Source: Pleurodeles waltl (Eukaryota; Chordata; Amphibia; Caudata; Salamandridae). From it: a DNA stretch of 64,000 nucleotides. Location of the stretch: contig NC_090451.1 in NCBI RefSeq assembly GCF_031143425.1, positions 668,608,508 to 668,672,507 on the forward strand, written 5' to 3'. Positions 1 to 12,914 of this stretch are shown piece after piece. The notes under the pieces were generated by a model. That model saw nothing but the letters and a program-made list of their open reading frames with translations, had not been told where the DNA came from and did no database searches. Every line of letters starts with the position of its first letter. Position 1 is the stretch's first letter. Made by a program: the position numbers and the translations under genes.

Positions 1-2250
1 TCTGTAATTGTCTGGAGAGCAGAGAAACAATAATTGCAAAGCTTGTTTTTAGGGTTGTTCATATATGGCAGTAGTGAAGAAGGTTAAAGGGAAATATTAT
101 ATTTTCATTTTGTTGTGCATCTTACCATGGTTCCTGTCAATATGATTTGTTTCTTGTACATTGTCTCCTCAAACAATAGTTATTATTTGGTACTGTAGCT
201 ATTGTTGACCTCTACTGAGGGTGATACCCGTTATTATTTACCAGCCCTATGGTATGGATTTGAGGTAAGGACAATTAACAGCCTCTACAGGCCACAGCAG
301 ATGGTAGTGTAGACAGTGATAAGCACCCCAGCACACCCCTTTACCCCACGGGTATCTAATAGGTCAGTATAGCTTGCAGGATATCTATGGGTAGCTCACT
401 GCCTTTCCGTTGGATTCACCACTGTGCATTTGCCCAGGTGCAGAGGTTGTTCTTTTAAACACTGTGTACTGTTTCTGTGAGAATGAAAAGGTACATAGTG
501 CAGGAGAAACGTGCAGACTACCCCTATCCTGTCAAGAACTGCTACTGCCTGATGAAAAAACACTGCCTCAGATCCGAGACGGCTTGATTGACACAGTGGT
601 GTTCTATGAAATCAGTGACCCACTAACTTCACGCAGTATGGAAAGATGAATTTCAGCCAGATGTTTTTTCTATCCTCTTACTTGTCATCTACCTCATTTC
701 CTTGTCTCTTTAGGTTGAGCCTTGGCAGCACATGTGCTGTGTCTGACACATGCTGTTATCTACGCTTTGCCCACGCCCATCACTTATTATTAGTTCAAGC
801 GTCTGCCTTTTGAAATTCCTGTTGTTTCTTTGGTGAATAGCTTACATTTGTCCCGTCTTTTGGCTGTTTTGTTCCACCCTGGAAACTGGCCTGTTACATG
901 GATCAGTTCCCTTCTGGCCATTTATGTTAGTTGCAGCACACTACTTTTATCTGTTTGCCTCGGCTCCTGATTTAGGGTGTTTGTGTTTATTAGCTTTCCA
1001 AACACGATCACCCACTTCCCTTTATGCTCTTCTTGCCTTGGTGCACTCTCTTGTTGTCTCTGATGTGGGTTTCAGTACAGATCGCATTTGCAGATGGCAT
1101 TTTTAATTTTCATTGCCAATACAGATCAGCATTTATTTGTAATTTTGTTTCCCTTCTGTATTTGGTTTAGATTGCCATTGTTTAATTTTATTTTATTCAG
1201 GAACTGGGAGAGCTGATGCCGAGACTTGAATACTGTTCTCCAGTTCCAAAGTCAGCAGCTCTGTACTTTACGCCACACTGTCGTCAAGCCCTAACTAGTT
1301 TAACTTTCACTGTGTTTATCTACTACATATGTGGACTTGACAGACAATAGACGCATGTCCCAACTCTGGGCAGCGCACAAGGATTGGCTGTGATAATACG
1401 ATCAACCTGGCTAAACACTTATAAGGAGCCAAAGTCGAGACCTATTGGCTATGCCAATGCTGGTTTAACTCTCCTTTTTCTACCCTTCTTCAAGACTGTT
1501 TAGCTTCTTAAAGCGATATCTTCATTCAGTAATATGTGTTGCATCATTGTCTAATGGGTATAAACAAGGGCATTGGGGTTGCTTCAGAGATATTTTGTTT
1601 TGCTAAGGATGATGGTTCAGGGTGCACTGTAAATACAAAAAAAATATACACCATTTTGTTGGTCGGAGGTGTGATGCAGTGTAATTAGGCAAATTTGCTT
1701 AAGTCAGCAAAGACTCTAGGTCCAGCCTTGTTTATAATCTTTGAACTGTCCATGCAAATAGTAAACATTATGCCTATTCTTGAGACATTAGGCAAGGCTA
1801 GTTTGAGTGCTTCAACCAATTGGTCTCAAAATGAGTAGTGTCATTCCATATATTGCAAAGAAACCACCAACCCCAGTGAGACACTCACCTCTCATACGTC
1901 AGAGTAGGAGGACAAAACCTCTCTTTAAAAAAAATAAAAAAAGTTATTGCAGATCTTCTGCCAGTAAAACTGTGTACTCACTGCACCACATCCGGTGTCT
2001 CAAGGGTCAGGGTTTTAGTTTATTGATCTTTATTCATTTACTCTCATCTAATCCATATACTTGACAGTAGCTCAGGATTACTTTCATTTATCAAAAAAGT
2101 GCTTATTAAAGCTGTGGTTGCAGACCCATTGTCCCACTTGCTCTGTCTCCTTTTGCCTGTCCACACTCTACTTTTTCTTCACTCAGGTATGCTCTCAGTC
2201 CTAGCAGGTGCTGCATATCTTGAAACTGTATGTTTTCCCTTTCTGCACAG
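1..2250. other. Upstream ARNT intron (partial)
   Basis: AT-rich non-coding sequence leading to a pyrimidine-rich acceptor ending in CAG at 2250. I looked for the preceding ARNT exon (end of PAS-A and linker) and did not find it, so the intron extends left of the window. Open frames here are short and show no family resemblance. A possible SINE scrap is listed separately. Confidence 0.75.
1205..1280 (+). repeat. Possible MIR/CORE-SINE-like 3' segment
   Basis: The stretch reads like the 3' part of MIR-type SINEs: a gagctg...gacttgaat block, then ctccagttccaaagtcagc, ending tttacgccacactg. This parallels the usual 'gctgggattcgaacc ... ctccaaagc ... ccactacgc' layout. The match is from memory of the family consensus and is short, so an unrelated tRNA-derived SINE is also possible. 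Confidence 0.35.
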
Positions 2251-2316
2251 GTGCGGCAGTGCTACTGTGGATCCTGCCTCCATGAACAGGCTCAGCTACA
2301 TGAGGAACCGGTGCAG
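2251..2316 (+). CDS. ARNT: ARNT coding exon (PAS-A/PAS-B linker, first in window)
   Basis: 66-nt exon between a ttctgcacag acceptor and a gtaacc donor. It supplies the last base of a split Arg codon, then CGSATVDPASMNRLSYMRNR and most of a second Arg codon. This matches the ARNT linker between PAS-A and PAS-B (family pattern RCGSSSVDP...NRLSF.RNRCR). ARNT is the nuclear bHLH-PAS partner of AHR, HIF-alpha and SIM proteins. The exon ends after two bases of a codon, which the next exon completes in frame. ARNT is favoured over ARNT2 because of the C-terminal sequence encoded further downstream. Confidence 0.93.
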
Positions 2317-5244
2317 GTAACCTGTTTTGTATATGAGTTCTAGAACTATCACTAAAGTTGAATGTGTTGAGAATGGATGACACTGTGTCTACGAGAGACC
2401 TATGGATTTGAAAGCAACCCTCAAAATGATAGAAACCCTAAGTACAGTGTCACCTGATAATCCCTTGACAAAATTACCCTTGGAAAAAATCCGTTCTTTT
2501 ACAGACCAGTTCAGACTTTTCGAGGTTCAAGAAGCTTAGTACTAACCAGTTCAAGAGAGTGAACAGTTCTACTCTATTGCCTGACATATTGAAAAGAAGG
2601 AATCCCTTAAAGTCCAGTATTCAAATTAATGCGATCAAAAGAACGCGAAGAGGTCTGAGAGGGTTCAAGATGTACCCCTGGCAAAACATCAGGTTTTATT
2701 CAGCGGAGGAGGATTTTACAGACTTTGAGTCGAGGGAAAATGTTAGGGGAATGGTGGCAAATATAGGTTGTGGAAAAGGTTACTGGAGGACTTAAAGATA
2801 CCAAGGACATAATGCTCTAGTTCTGGAGTTTAGTTTATTAATCTGATGCATTATAGGAGTCCTGGTTCACATCATTTGATCAGATGAAACCCACAAACCT
2901 GAAAAGTGACTTGTAAAAGAAAAGCCTGGGGCTCTGTTGCATTTATTGCTTAGTGACGTGGAGTCGCCTGTTAACTGTGTTGAATTGTAAACGAAACAGG
3001 AAAACCTTGTGACCGTAGTAACTGCATTATATTTTTACTAACCAGATTAGCAGCCTCCAAAATGATACATTGTTTGGAAATGTGTTGTTCCATGATTTAG
3101 GTAGGTTATTGGTTCTAATAGTGTATTGTGATCATGTCAGGCTGTAGTATCTCAGACACAATTCCATGTGACCATATTTTGTGCATAAGAGCCTTTAGCG
3201 GAAAACAGGAGTGTTAATGGATATATAATGAATATAGCGTTACTCACCCTCCTTTCAGTGATTGCAACACAAAGCATAGAGTGTCCTTTAAAGAAGCTTC
3301 TTGTCATTGCCCTGCTCTCAATGGCAAATGCCCATCACTAGTGGCTTTCAGAGTTGGACACTGGCCCTATACCTTCAGAGTCTGCCAAAGTTCTTAGAGT
3401 GTATGTGCACACAACCTTTGCTTTCAAAAACAAATTAATAAAATGTTACCTTTGCTGCCAATGGGGGTGCCAAGGATAGTGGTTTAAGCAACTGTATTAT
3501 CATGTCCCAATAGCTGAACATTTTAAATTTGGTATTCCGATTAAAGTCTATAACTTGTTCTGTCAAAACATCTCTTGGAGCACTACGCTGGCTACCAGTA
3601 AAAATAACTATGTGTATTGCTCACAGAGTATTCTCTAATCAAATCACTGTGACATATTGCAAATGAAAATTGCCAATCTGTTCCAAGTCGTGTGTTAGGT
3701 CCCAGATGCATGTCTATTGGTCATCCCTTGAATTTCAAGGCCCGATTCTATTTCATCTCCAGGACACCCGTTCCGGGGTAATCATTTTAACTTAACAAGT
3801 ATATCATAAATAGCTTAAGCAAGCCATGTGATGTAAAACAACCCGGACTTTTTGAAAGATATCAAGAAATAGAGTTTAAAACGGTTTAGAAGTCCACCAG
3901 TCTTCCTAAGAGTTTGTGACGACTATAAGCTGTCCACCAATATTTCAGTCCTGATGTGTTGGTGGTTAAGACATTCTGACAAGTTGTTTGTAGGCTGTCT
4001 AAACTATAGTACCAGACAGGGACATTTTTGACCCTGGCACAGCCAGTCCCATTGCCTCCAAATAATGAAATGACCAGTCAGTCCAAGAGCAGATTTTTAC
4101 CCATCTTGGAAATGGTTAATGTTACAGTGAATTCTCCGCTTCTTGTCCGACTGCCGTTTCTCCTATAACTCTAGATGATGGATGTTTCTTCAAGTTTCTC
4201 ATTGCTTGGGTTTTATTTCAGCACTCGGGTACCCTCTTCTCGGCTGTGCAGGTTTCCTCTTCTTTCTGCTTCTTCCTGTACTCCTTTGTGTGTTCCGCGC
4301 ATATCACAAACTTTAGACAGTATTTGAGGTTGTCTAGAGTTTTATCAGCTTGTCTAGATTTTTCGTTGGCATACCTTTGCTGGCTATGTTCCCTTAACAT
4401 TTGATTGTCGTTTTCACATGTCACAATTATCTATCTTCATTTGCTCTGAGTAATTCCTCTGTGGATGTGTCATAGTACATTGTCCATCCTAGTAGTTTGT
4501 GTCATATTTGTTTGGCAGCTAGTGTAAAGCCCGTAAACAGTTTTAATGTAGGCTTCAAGTCTGGGCCACAGATGTAACGTGATCTAACACTGGGTCTTCA
4601 CCTGAGGACTTGTGTGGGGATTTGGCTACTATTGCTCACTCCAGTGTTCAGATTTGGCCATAACTGGCTTCAAGAGCAGAGAGGTCATCATCAACGTCAT
4701 TGATGCCAGGGTCTCATTTCAGCTAACTTCAAATTAAATTTGATCCAAAGCGTCCTCCGAACCCAAGAATGACATATCCTACCATTGGCTAAAGGATGCA
4801 GAGTATGGCCAAAAGTATGCCACCTAAGGAGTGAAACTCAGAAACACACTGTGCTCCCAAACGCTGATGGTGCCAATTGGCTAAGCTGCTTGCACCAGTC
4901 TTATAAAGTACTTGGGTCCTAACAAAATGCTGGCAGGGATACATTTGTGCTCAAGCTTCCGCTTCAACTGTATTCATTACAAAACTTTCCTTGGGCATGC
5001 CATTCCACAAGTTAGAGGAAAGGAATATTTGGGACTAAAATCTATACAGAATCAGTGAGTCATTACCTTTGGTATTTTTTGTGTGCCTGCACTCATTGCA
5101 TCACCTTTGATATACTAGAGGATCCACAGATTTTGGTGAGAAGTGCAGAGAAGTGAGAGACCAAGTGGCTCCCTGAACAAATAGGATATTTTATATAATT
5201 AGAGGTGCAATCATATAATTCTCAAACTTTTTTTTGTTTTGTAG
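2317..5244 (+). other. ARNT intron, 2.9 kb
   Basis: GT-AG intron. It is mostly unremarkable AT-rich sequence. About 3575-3800 holds a possible LINE scrap in the + strand (a LRWLPVKITMCIAHRVF-like reading, compare the HWLPV...RI.FK motif of L2/CR1 LINEs), followed by several hundred bases with no recognisable content. No other gene is visible. Confidence 0.6.
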
Positions 5245-5330
5245 GAATGGACTGGGCCTCTCTAAGGATGGAGATTCTCCATTTGTAGTTGTACATTGCA
5301 CAGGTTACATTAAAGCTTGGCCCCCAGCAG
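5245..5330 (+). CDS. ARNT: ARNT coding exon (start of PAS-B approach)
   Basis: 86-nt exon after a long T tract and GTAG acceptor; donor gtaagt. It encodes [20 protein letters not shown] followed by YIKAWPPA and one base of a Gly codon. ARNT proteins carry the same block ([26 protein letters not shown]). It forms the last beta-strand region before PAS-B. Phase in (1 nt) and phase out (1 nt) agree with both neighbours, which is strong evidence for the gene model. Confidence 0.95.
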
Positions 5331-7792
5331 GTAAGTTTGTCCTATAATCCTTCATGCCTCGCCGTGTGTGTATCTGTAGGAGGGTGATGGACCCCTGGTA
5401 CCTTGCTATTCTGAATCACTTTCTTCAGGAGATTGGACTGTTAGCCCATGGTATAGTCAAGCATTGCCGCCATTAATACCCTTTCCGTCTTGGGTTATCT
5501 GCATTTCTGCACATTTTAAAATCTTGGTGTTTTTTTACCAATTAAAAGCATTGAATCCAGCAAGTTGTGTATATTACTGCTTCTCACCCCGTGATTAAGA
5601 CCCCTGTATTTTTAATATTTTTACCTAGCTTGTCGCATTCTTTAATGCCTAGGTAAATAAGGCTTGGCCGAGCAGGAGTTATGCCTGTTTATATGTAGGT
5701 ATAGCAAAGCATCGTATCCAGTGGTTTTGGTTGCTTGGTGAACATTAAGCGTCTGTAACCAAGATTTCAGTGCCTAGTGCCAAAGTCATTAGCATCATAG
5801 ATTACTTGTGTCTTGGTATAAAATAACATTAGACACACAAAAGGTGATGGGAGGAATGCTTGAAATAATGCTAACCACCTGCAATCGGTCATGGGGGAAC
5901 TCTGCCCATTGTACTTTTGCCCACCATGCTTCCTAATTTTGTCCAAGCCATATGCAAATCAGTCTTGACCCTGCTCCAAAAGGAATAGTCCAGCCTGTAC
6001 TGCCAAGCCAGGTCCTCCCTGTACAGGAAAACAAGCACCTAAGACCAGTTTCATCCTGGTTGAGGTTTGTCTACAACGCCTAACTTAGTTCCAGATGCAC
6101 ATTGAGCATGAAACCCACATCTTGACATACCCTTGCCACTTAGGAAGGTACATCAAGCTCACAGAAAGTGATGGGAGGTATATATGCAATAAGTCCAACC
6201 ACTGGCAATTGCTCAGAGTAGCACTCCATCTTATTGTTTCTTTGGTCACCATGTCACTCAGTTTGGACCAAACGTTATGCAAATCAGTCTTGACCCTCTT
6301 CTAGTAGGAACAGTCCAGCCCAAACTGCCATGTCAAGTACTCCTTAAACTGGAACCCAAGCAATCCAAGACAGTTTTTTCATGTTTGAGGCTTGTCAGTC
6401 AGGTGTAGCTTGGTTTCAGTGACAAGGTAAGCACGTGACTCATGTCAGGGTACACGCTTGTCACTTAGGGTGGTACATCAAAAATTCAAAAGATGATGGG
6501 AGAAATGCTTTCAATAAGTCTAACCACTTGCATTCACATGGGGTAGCACTCAAACCATTGTGCTTGGTATACCTGTGTTCTGGTTTGGGAAGAGCATGTC
6601 CTGGCAGTTCCGGGTGGACTGTTCCTATTGAGTAGGTTAAAGACTTATTTTAATATATCAGTGATTGGACAAATTCCAAGCATTCTTCCAATAACATTTT
6701 TTCTGTTTAATGCACCACCCTGGGGGGGCAATGCAAAAGTAATAGTGGTCCCCATGTTTTCTATGTGCTAATTGTAACAACTTAAAACAAATGCATAGAC
6801 AATAATCAGCCATTAATGTGTAATTCATCATAAACTGATGAACCCAAATTCAGTGGATCTAAAATGGCATACACGATAATGTAAATGGACAGTATTGATG
6901 GTGATGAGTTGAAATAAGTTAGTATAACTAGAAATGGAAAGTGTTCCTCAACGCACTTGGCATCTCCAATTTAATTGCTAAATTAGTGGAATCTTGCCAA
7001 AAAGAAATGAATACTCTAAAAATGAACTGATTGTAGTTAGACTGTTTAGATGTTGTTTACTTTTAAATAGTTGATAAAATAAAAGGCTGTGTTGGGGGTC
7101 AGTAAATTTAAGTGAATCTGTGGTAGCTGTGTTTATCATGATCAGACCCCCTATGTTTTAGATAGTTAGCAAATTGCATATTCACAGCGGAATTTACTCA
7201 GACTGCTGTGTCTGTAATCTCATGCTTCGGTGCTGCAAAAATAAATAATAACTGAAGTTTTGCTTAATGGTTTTATTTTCTGCTGATGCCCGCTGGCCAA
7301 GACAGCAGAACGGCATGTTTGCTGCATACCACGAAGATGTGCATACTAGTGCTGGTACGAGACAGCAGAGACATAGCCCACCCCCCAATCATGTCCCTCC
7401 TCCACAGGTTACTGTATTTGATTCGCTAGTGGAAGCGGAGAGCGATGAAACCAGGCCTCTCTGTGTAGTTTCGTAGAGAGGTGTGGAACACGATCGTACC
7501 ATCTGGTGAATGCTCTCCTATATTTTTCTTTTTCCCCTTTATTCATGTAAACATGGGGGCAATGAAACGTTGCCATGGAGTGCGCAAAAAAGTCAGGCCT
7601 GTCTCTATTTTCATTGAGACATTCTGAAGACGAGGGTGATCTTTCCGCTTCTGATGTAGTTTGCCTTTGAAACATGTGCATTAAAATGTATGATGAAGAA
7701 CTCTGCATTTGACACGAACTGACCTGCACCACCAGCCATGTCACTGCTCGTACAATTCGTGCTGAGTTGTCTTTTTTTTGTTTTATCCCCAG
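5331..7792 (+). other. ARNT intron, 2.46 kb, with tandem repeat
   Basis: GT-AG intron. The centre is occupied by the ~325-bp tandem repeat listed separately. The remainder (5331-5840 and 6640-7792) is AT-rich with no recognised element. Open frames around 7194-7856 are on both strands, mutually overlapping and unlike any family I know. Confidence 0.6.
5840..6640 (+). repeat. Tandem repeat, period about 325 bp, ~2.5 units
   Basis: Three diverged copies in direct orientation. The anchor 'atgggag' falls at 5847, 6171 and 6496, giving steps of 324 and 325 bp. Other anchors recur with the same spacing: atgcaaatcagtcttgaccct (near 5953 and 6278), gtccagcc, and the 'acccttgccacttagg' / 'cgcttgtcacttaggg' block just before each unit. 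Units differ by scattered substitutions and small indels. The spacing regularity supports a satellite-like array rather than chance. Confidence 0.8.
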
Positions 7793-7869
7793 GCGTTTCA
7801 TTACCGGATGACGATTCGGATGCTGTGCAGGGGAGCAAGTTCTGCCTTGTCGCCATTGGGAGGTTGCAG
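7793..7869 (+). CDS. ARNT: ARNT coding exon (linker into PAS-B)
   Basis: 77-nt exon after a cttttttttgttttatccccag acceptor region; donor gtaaaa. It completes a Gly codon and encodes [20 protein letters not shown] then IGRLQ, ending exactly on a codon boundary. This equals the ARNT segment GVSLPDDD...[15 protein letters not shown] that leads into PAS-B. The acidic LPDDDSD stretch and the [10 protein letters not shown] strand are family hallmarks. Confidence 0.96.
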
Positions 7870-8540
7870 GTAAAAGCTGCCCTAAGCCCTAAAAGTGCTT
7901 ATATTGAATCTCAGTCAGTTTTACCAATGGCTACACTCTGTACTATAGTAAATGTTCTTGACATTGGGTAACTTTCTTGTTGGTCCTTAAGAGTGTTATG
8001 GGTGGAATTCACTCAGTTTAACCTGCACTTTCGTGAGTCATACTCTGATATCGGTGTGTGTGTTGAATCCATTGGCATGTCATGAACAGACAGATCTGCC
8101 TTTCAGTTCTGTAATGAGTGTGGACCTGATCGTGGAAAAGTTCTTAATTGGTTTCCTTTAGTGCATAGTCACTGGCTAATTTGTACATTTATTTCATGGT
8201 CAGATGTTCATCACTTGTGTGCATGCTCTAATGCTCACGATTATAACAAACTGATTTGGTCAACACTTCTTCGTGTTATAGCACTAACCACTTTGAGATT
8301 TTTTTTTTAATTTTTTTTATGCCACTTTAATATTTCAGTTAATAGTCCCTATATGAGACTTGTGCGAAGCAATGCTGTTTGTAACCTCTCCATATGCTCG
8401 TGTAATTGTTTTTGTTAAAGGAGTTTAATCCATTAGATGGTGAAAAATTGGCCACCTTGTATATCTAGTATTTTTGCTATGTGTATTATTTTTACAGCTT
8501 GGTCAAAACGTCTTAGGTTCTAGTAATTCTCTGGTTGTAG
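7870..8540 (+). other. ARNT intron, 671 bp
   Basis: Short GT-AG intron, AT-rich, with a poly-T tract near 8300. I see no repeat or gene inside it. Confidence 0.6.
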
Positions 8541-8675
8541 GTCACAAGCTCCCCAAACTGCACGGACATAAGCACAGCCTGCCAGCCTATTGAATTCATC
8601 TCTCGGCACAGTACCAGTGGCATCTTCACTTTTGTGGACCACCGATGTGTGTCAACAGTTGGCTACCAGCCCCAG
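8541..8675 (+). CDS. ARNT: ARNT coding exon (PAS-B, N-terminal half)
   Basis: 135-nt exon, exactly 45 codons, phase 0 on both sides; acceptor ggttgtag, donor gtaagg. It encodes [20 protein letters not shown], then [20 protein letters not shown] and GYQPQ. This is the start of [24 protein letters not shown] is the first strand and turn of the fold that binds HIF-alpha and AHR PAS-B. Compared with mammalian ARNT, IST replaces MSN and ST replaces NIE, which are modest surface changes. Confidence 0.97.
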
Positions 8676-8718
8676 GTAAGGGATGGGGAAGGCGACCAGG
8701 TTTTTATCTTGTGTTTAA

Positions 8719-8870
8719 AGCCGGCACGATGGCTCAATAAGTTTAGCCCTTGCCACTGAAGTAGCACAGGCTATACCTCACAGCTTGTAATCCTGGCAAC
8801 GCCGAATCTTTCTTATATAGAGGTTGATAAATTGAGTATCATTAAAAAATAAGTAATAATAGCACCTAGT
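8719..8870 (+). repeat. tRNA-derived SINE (head plus body fragment)
   Basis: It begins gccggcacgatggctcaa, a tRNA-like 5' end with a box A-like tggctcaataagttt. A box B-like cagcttgtaatcctgg follows at 8781-8795, and then caacgccga, which can pair with the 5' end as an acceptor-stem remnant. The body continues with ggttgataaattgagtatc, similar to a domain seen in other tRNA SINEs (ggtcgataaaatgagtacc). The 3' limit is uncertain. It sits just inside the intron downstream of the PAS-B exon. Confidence 0.6.
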
Positions 8871-9192
8871 ATTCAGCATGGTTAGAGCAAAACATTCACA
8901 GAACAAAGTATTGTACAAACAAATTATAACTTTTATCCATCTTCTTCGGCTATTGGTTGGCATCCTATTCCTTAGACCGACCTGGATCAGAAATGCATTA
9001 CACTTATCGCAAGCCATATCTAGGCTGTTGTTCCTAACATAGATTGGTCAGTGAACTTTGGTGTGATCCATGGTGTCGTAATCCAAAATATTTAACCGTA
9101 AACCTTAGTATTGATTAAAAAGCCGATTTACTATGTAAGTAAATACATGCATTGGTAAATGGAAAAGTAGCTGGGTTTATTTTTTCATCTAG

Positions 9193-9267
9193 GAGCTTTT
9201 GGGCAAAGACATTGTGGACTTTTCACATCCTGAAGACCAGCAGCTGTTGAGAGACAGTTTTCAGCAG
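9193..9267 (+). CDS. ARNT: ARNT coding exon (PAS-B core)
   Basis: 75-nt exon of 25 codons, phase 0 at both ends; acceptor ttttcatctag, donor gtaatt. It encodes [20 protein letters not shown] and DSFQQ. The [14 protein letters not shown] segment is the signature helix of ARNT PAS-B. Relative to mammals, DIVDFS replaces NIVEFC. Confidence 0.97.
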
Positions 9268-11706
<2,439 letters not shown>

Positions 11707-11817
11707 GAATGCAAGCCAAGAATCTCGCCCTGTAGGTTCAGCCTCAGTGCAGCGGACACAGATGGGCCAGAACATTGCTATGCCTCTGGAGATGGGAACT
11801 GGTCAGCTTGCAGGCAG
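11707..11817 (+). CDS. ARNT: ARNT coding exon (post-PAS linker)
   Basis: 111-nt exon; acceptor tttactag, donor gtgagt. It encodes NASQESRPVGSASVQRTQMG then QNIAMPLEMGTGQLAG and two bases of Arg. It aligns to the ARNT region K-NSSQEPRP...LEMG.GQLA.R just after PAC. This region is more divergent than PAS-B, as expected for the disordered linker, but the LEMGTGQLAGRQQQQ core is retained. Confidence 0.94.
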
Positions 11818-12103
11818 GTGAGTGGCAAGCTTGAACCTCACTATTTAGAGTTCTCATTTTGGCGTGTATTGTCAGCTGCAAAATCAGAGCTTATCAGGAG
11901 TGTTTAGGGAGCAGCTTGCCATATCAATGAAAGAGAGAGTCTGCACAAGAAACGACAGTGGTGCCAAGAGATTGAAAGTCCTCGGTACACCTATCCTCTG
12001 CTGGTAACAGATACTACTGCATAAAAGTAACCTGGAAGTGTTTCTGGCTATGGACATTACTCCCTCACCTTATATTCTCATCATTCTAATCCTTTTTATG
12101 TAG

Positions 12104-12173
12104 GCAGCAGCAACAGCCAGACCTGGAGACGGTATCTGGAAGGGATGGTGTTGGGGTATACAATCAAACACAG
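12104..12173 (+). CDS. ARNT: ARNT coding exon (Q-rich linker)
   Basis: 70-nt exon after a tttttatgtag acceptor; donor gtaagt. It completes Arg and encodes QQQQPDLETVSGRDGVGVYN then QTQ. The glutamine run and the GRDG motif match the ARNT segment RQQQQQTELDMVPGRDG. It ends on a codon boundary. The flanking introns are the shortest in the window (286 and 359 bp). Confidence 0.93.
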
Positions 12174-12532
12174 GTAAGTTAACTGAGCCTTTACTTCTAC
12201 TGTTAGATTTGGTAATTTTTAGCTCCATTCGTCCGTGTGACTGGTAAATGTACTGATGCCTCTTTTGAGTTCACCCCTCTTTGGCTACGCCATCTCTGCT
12301 GATATTAAATGCACTATTAGATGGATCAGTATACACATCAGGATGTCCTTCTGTAGTATTGGAGTTCTGGGCGGTAGAACTAGGGCCCTAAAATGTGCAG
12401 TAGATTTACTTTGTTTTCCCCGTTCTTGTAATTTTACACTATGTCATAGTGAGCCATCCTGGCGTATAGCAAATGTATATTCCTTGAAGAGTGAACTTCT
12501 TTTTTTTTTTTTTTTTAAACTTTCATGCACAG

Positions 12533-12656
12533 ATCCCTGTTCAGACAGTCACTGCCACTGGACCGGAGCACAGTAAACCACTTGAAAAAGCAGAGCCCTT
12601 GTTTGGGCAGGAACAGGACCCAAGGTTCTCTGAGATCTACACTGCTATCAGCACAG
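12533..12656 (+). CDS. ARNT: ARNT coding exon (HSKPLEK segment)
   Basis: 124-nt exon after a T20-rich tract and cacag acceptor; donor gtgaga. It encodes [20 protein letters not shown] then [20 protein letters not shown] and T, plus one base. The block [12 protein letters not shown]...DPRFSEIY is diagnostic for ARNT. The first residues (IPVQTVTA) differ from the mammalian VVQPVTT, so a slightly different acceptor cannot be excluded, but phase and motif support this one. Confidence 0.94.
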
Positions 12657-12914
12657 GTGAGAAGTGGTCACAACTCCTCAGTGAGCTGGTGAAATTCCCC
12701 ACTGTTCAGCCAATAATGTAGTATGTATCTTGGCTAAGAACCACATGCCTGTTCAGTCAGCTAATTTCTTATAAATGTGACTGCAAAGCACGTCTAATCT
12801 GCTCATTTCCTTGCAGCTAAGGAAGGCCAGGCCTGGCTAGTATGCCTTTTTTCACTTGATTCCTATGCATATAAAAATGCTGTGTTATGTTCTGTTGAAT
12901 TTTTTGTGTGGATA

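Noticed and set aside
5840..6640. Newt satellite 2 with self-cleaving hammerhead
   Set aside because: The ~325-bp period is suggestive, but I find no CTGANGA...GAAA core in the units.
7409..7856. Overlapping 130- and 81-codon minus-strand frames
   Set aside because: They overlap the real ARNT exon at 7793-7869 on the opposite strand and show no family features.
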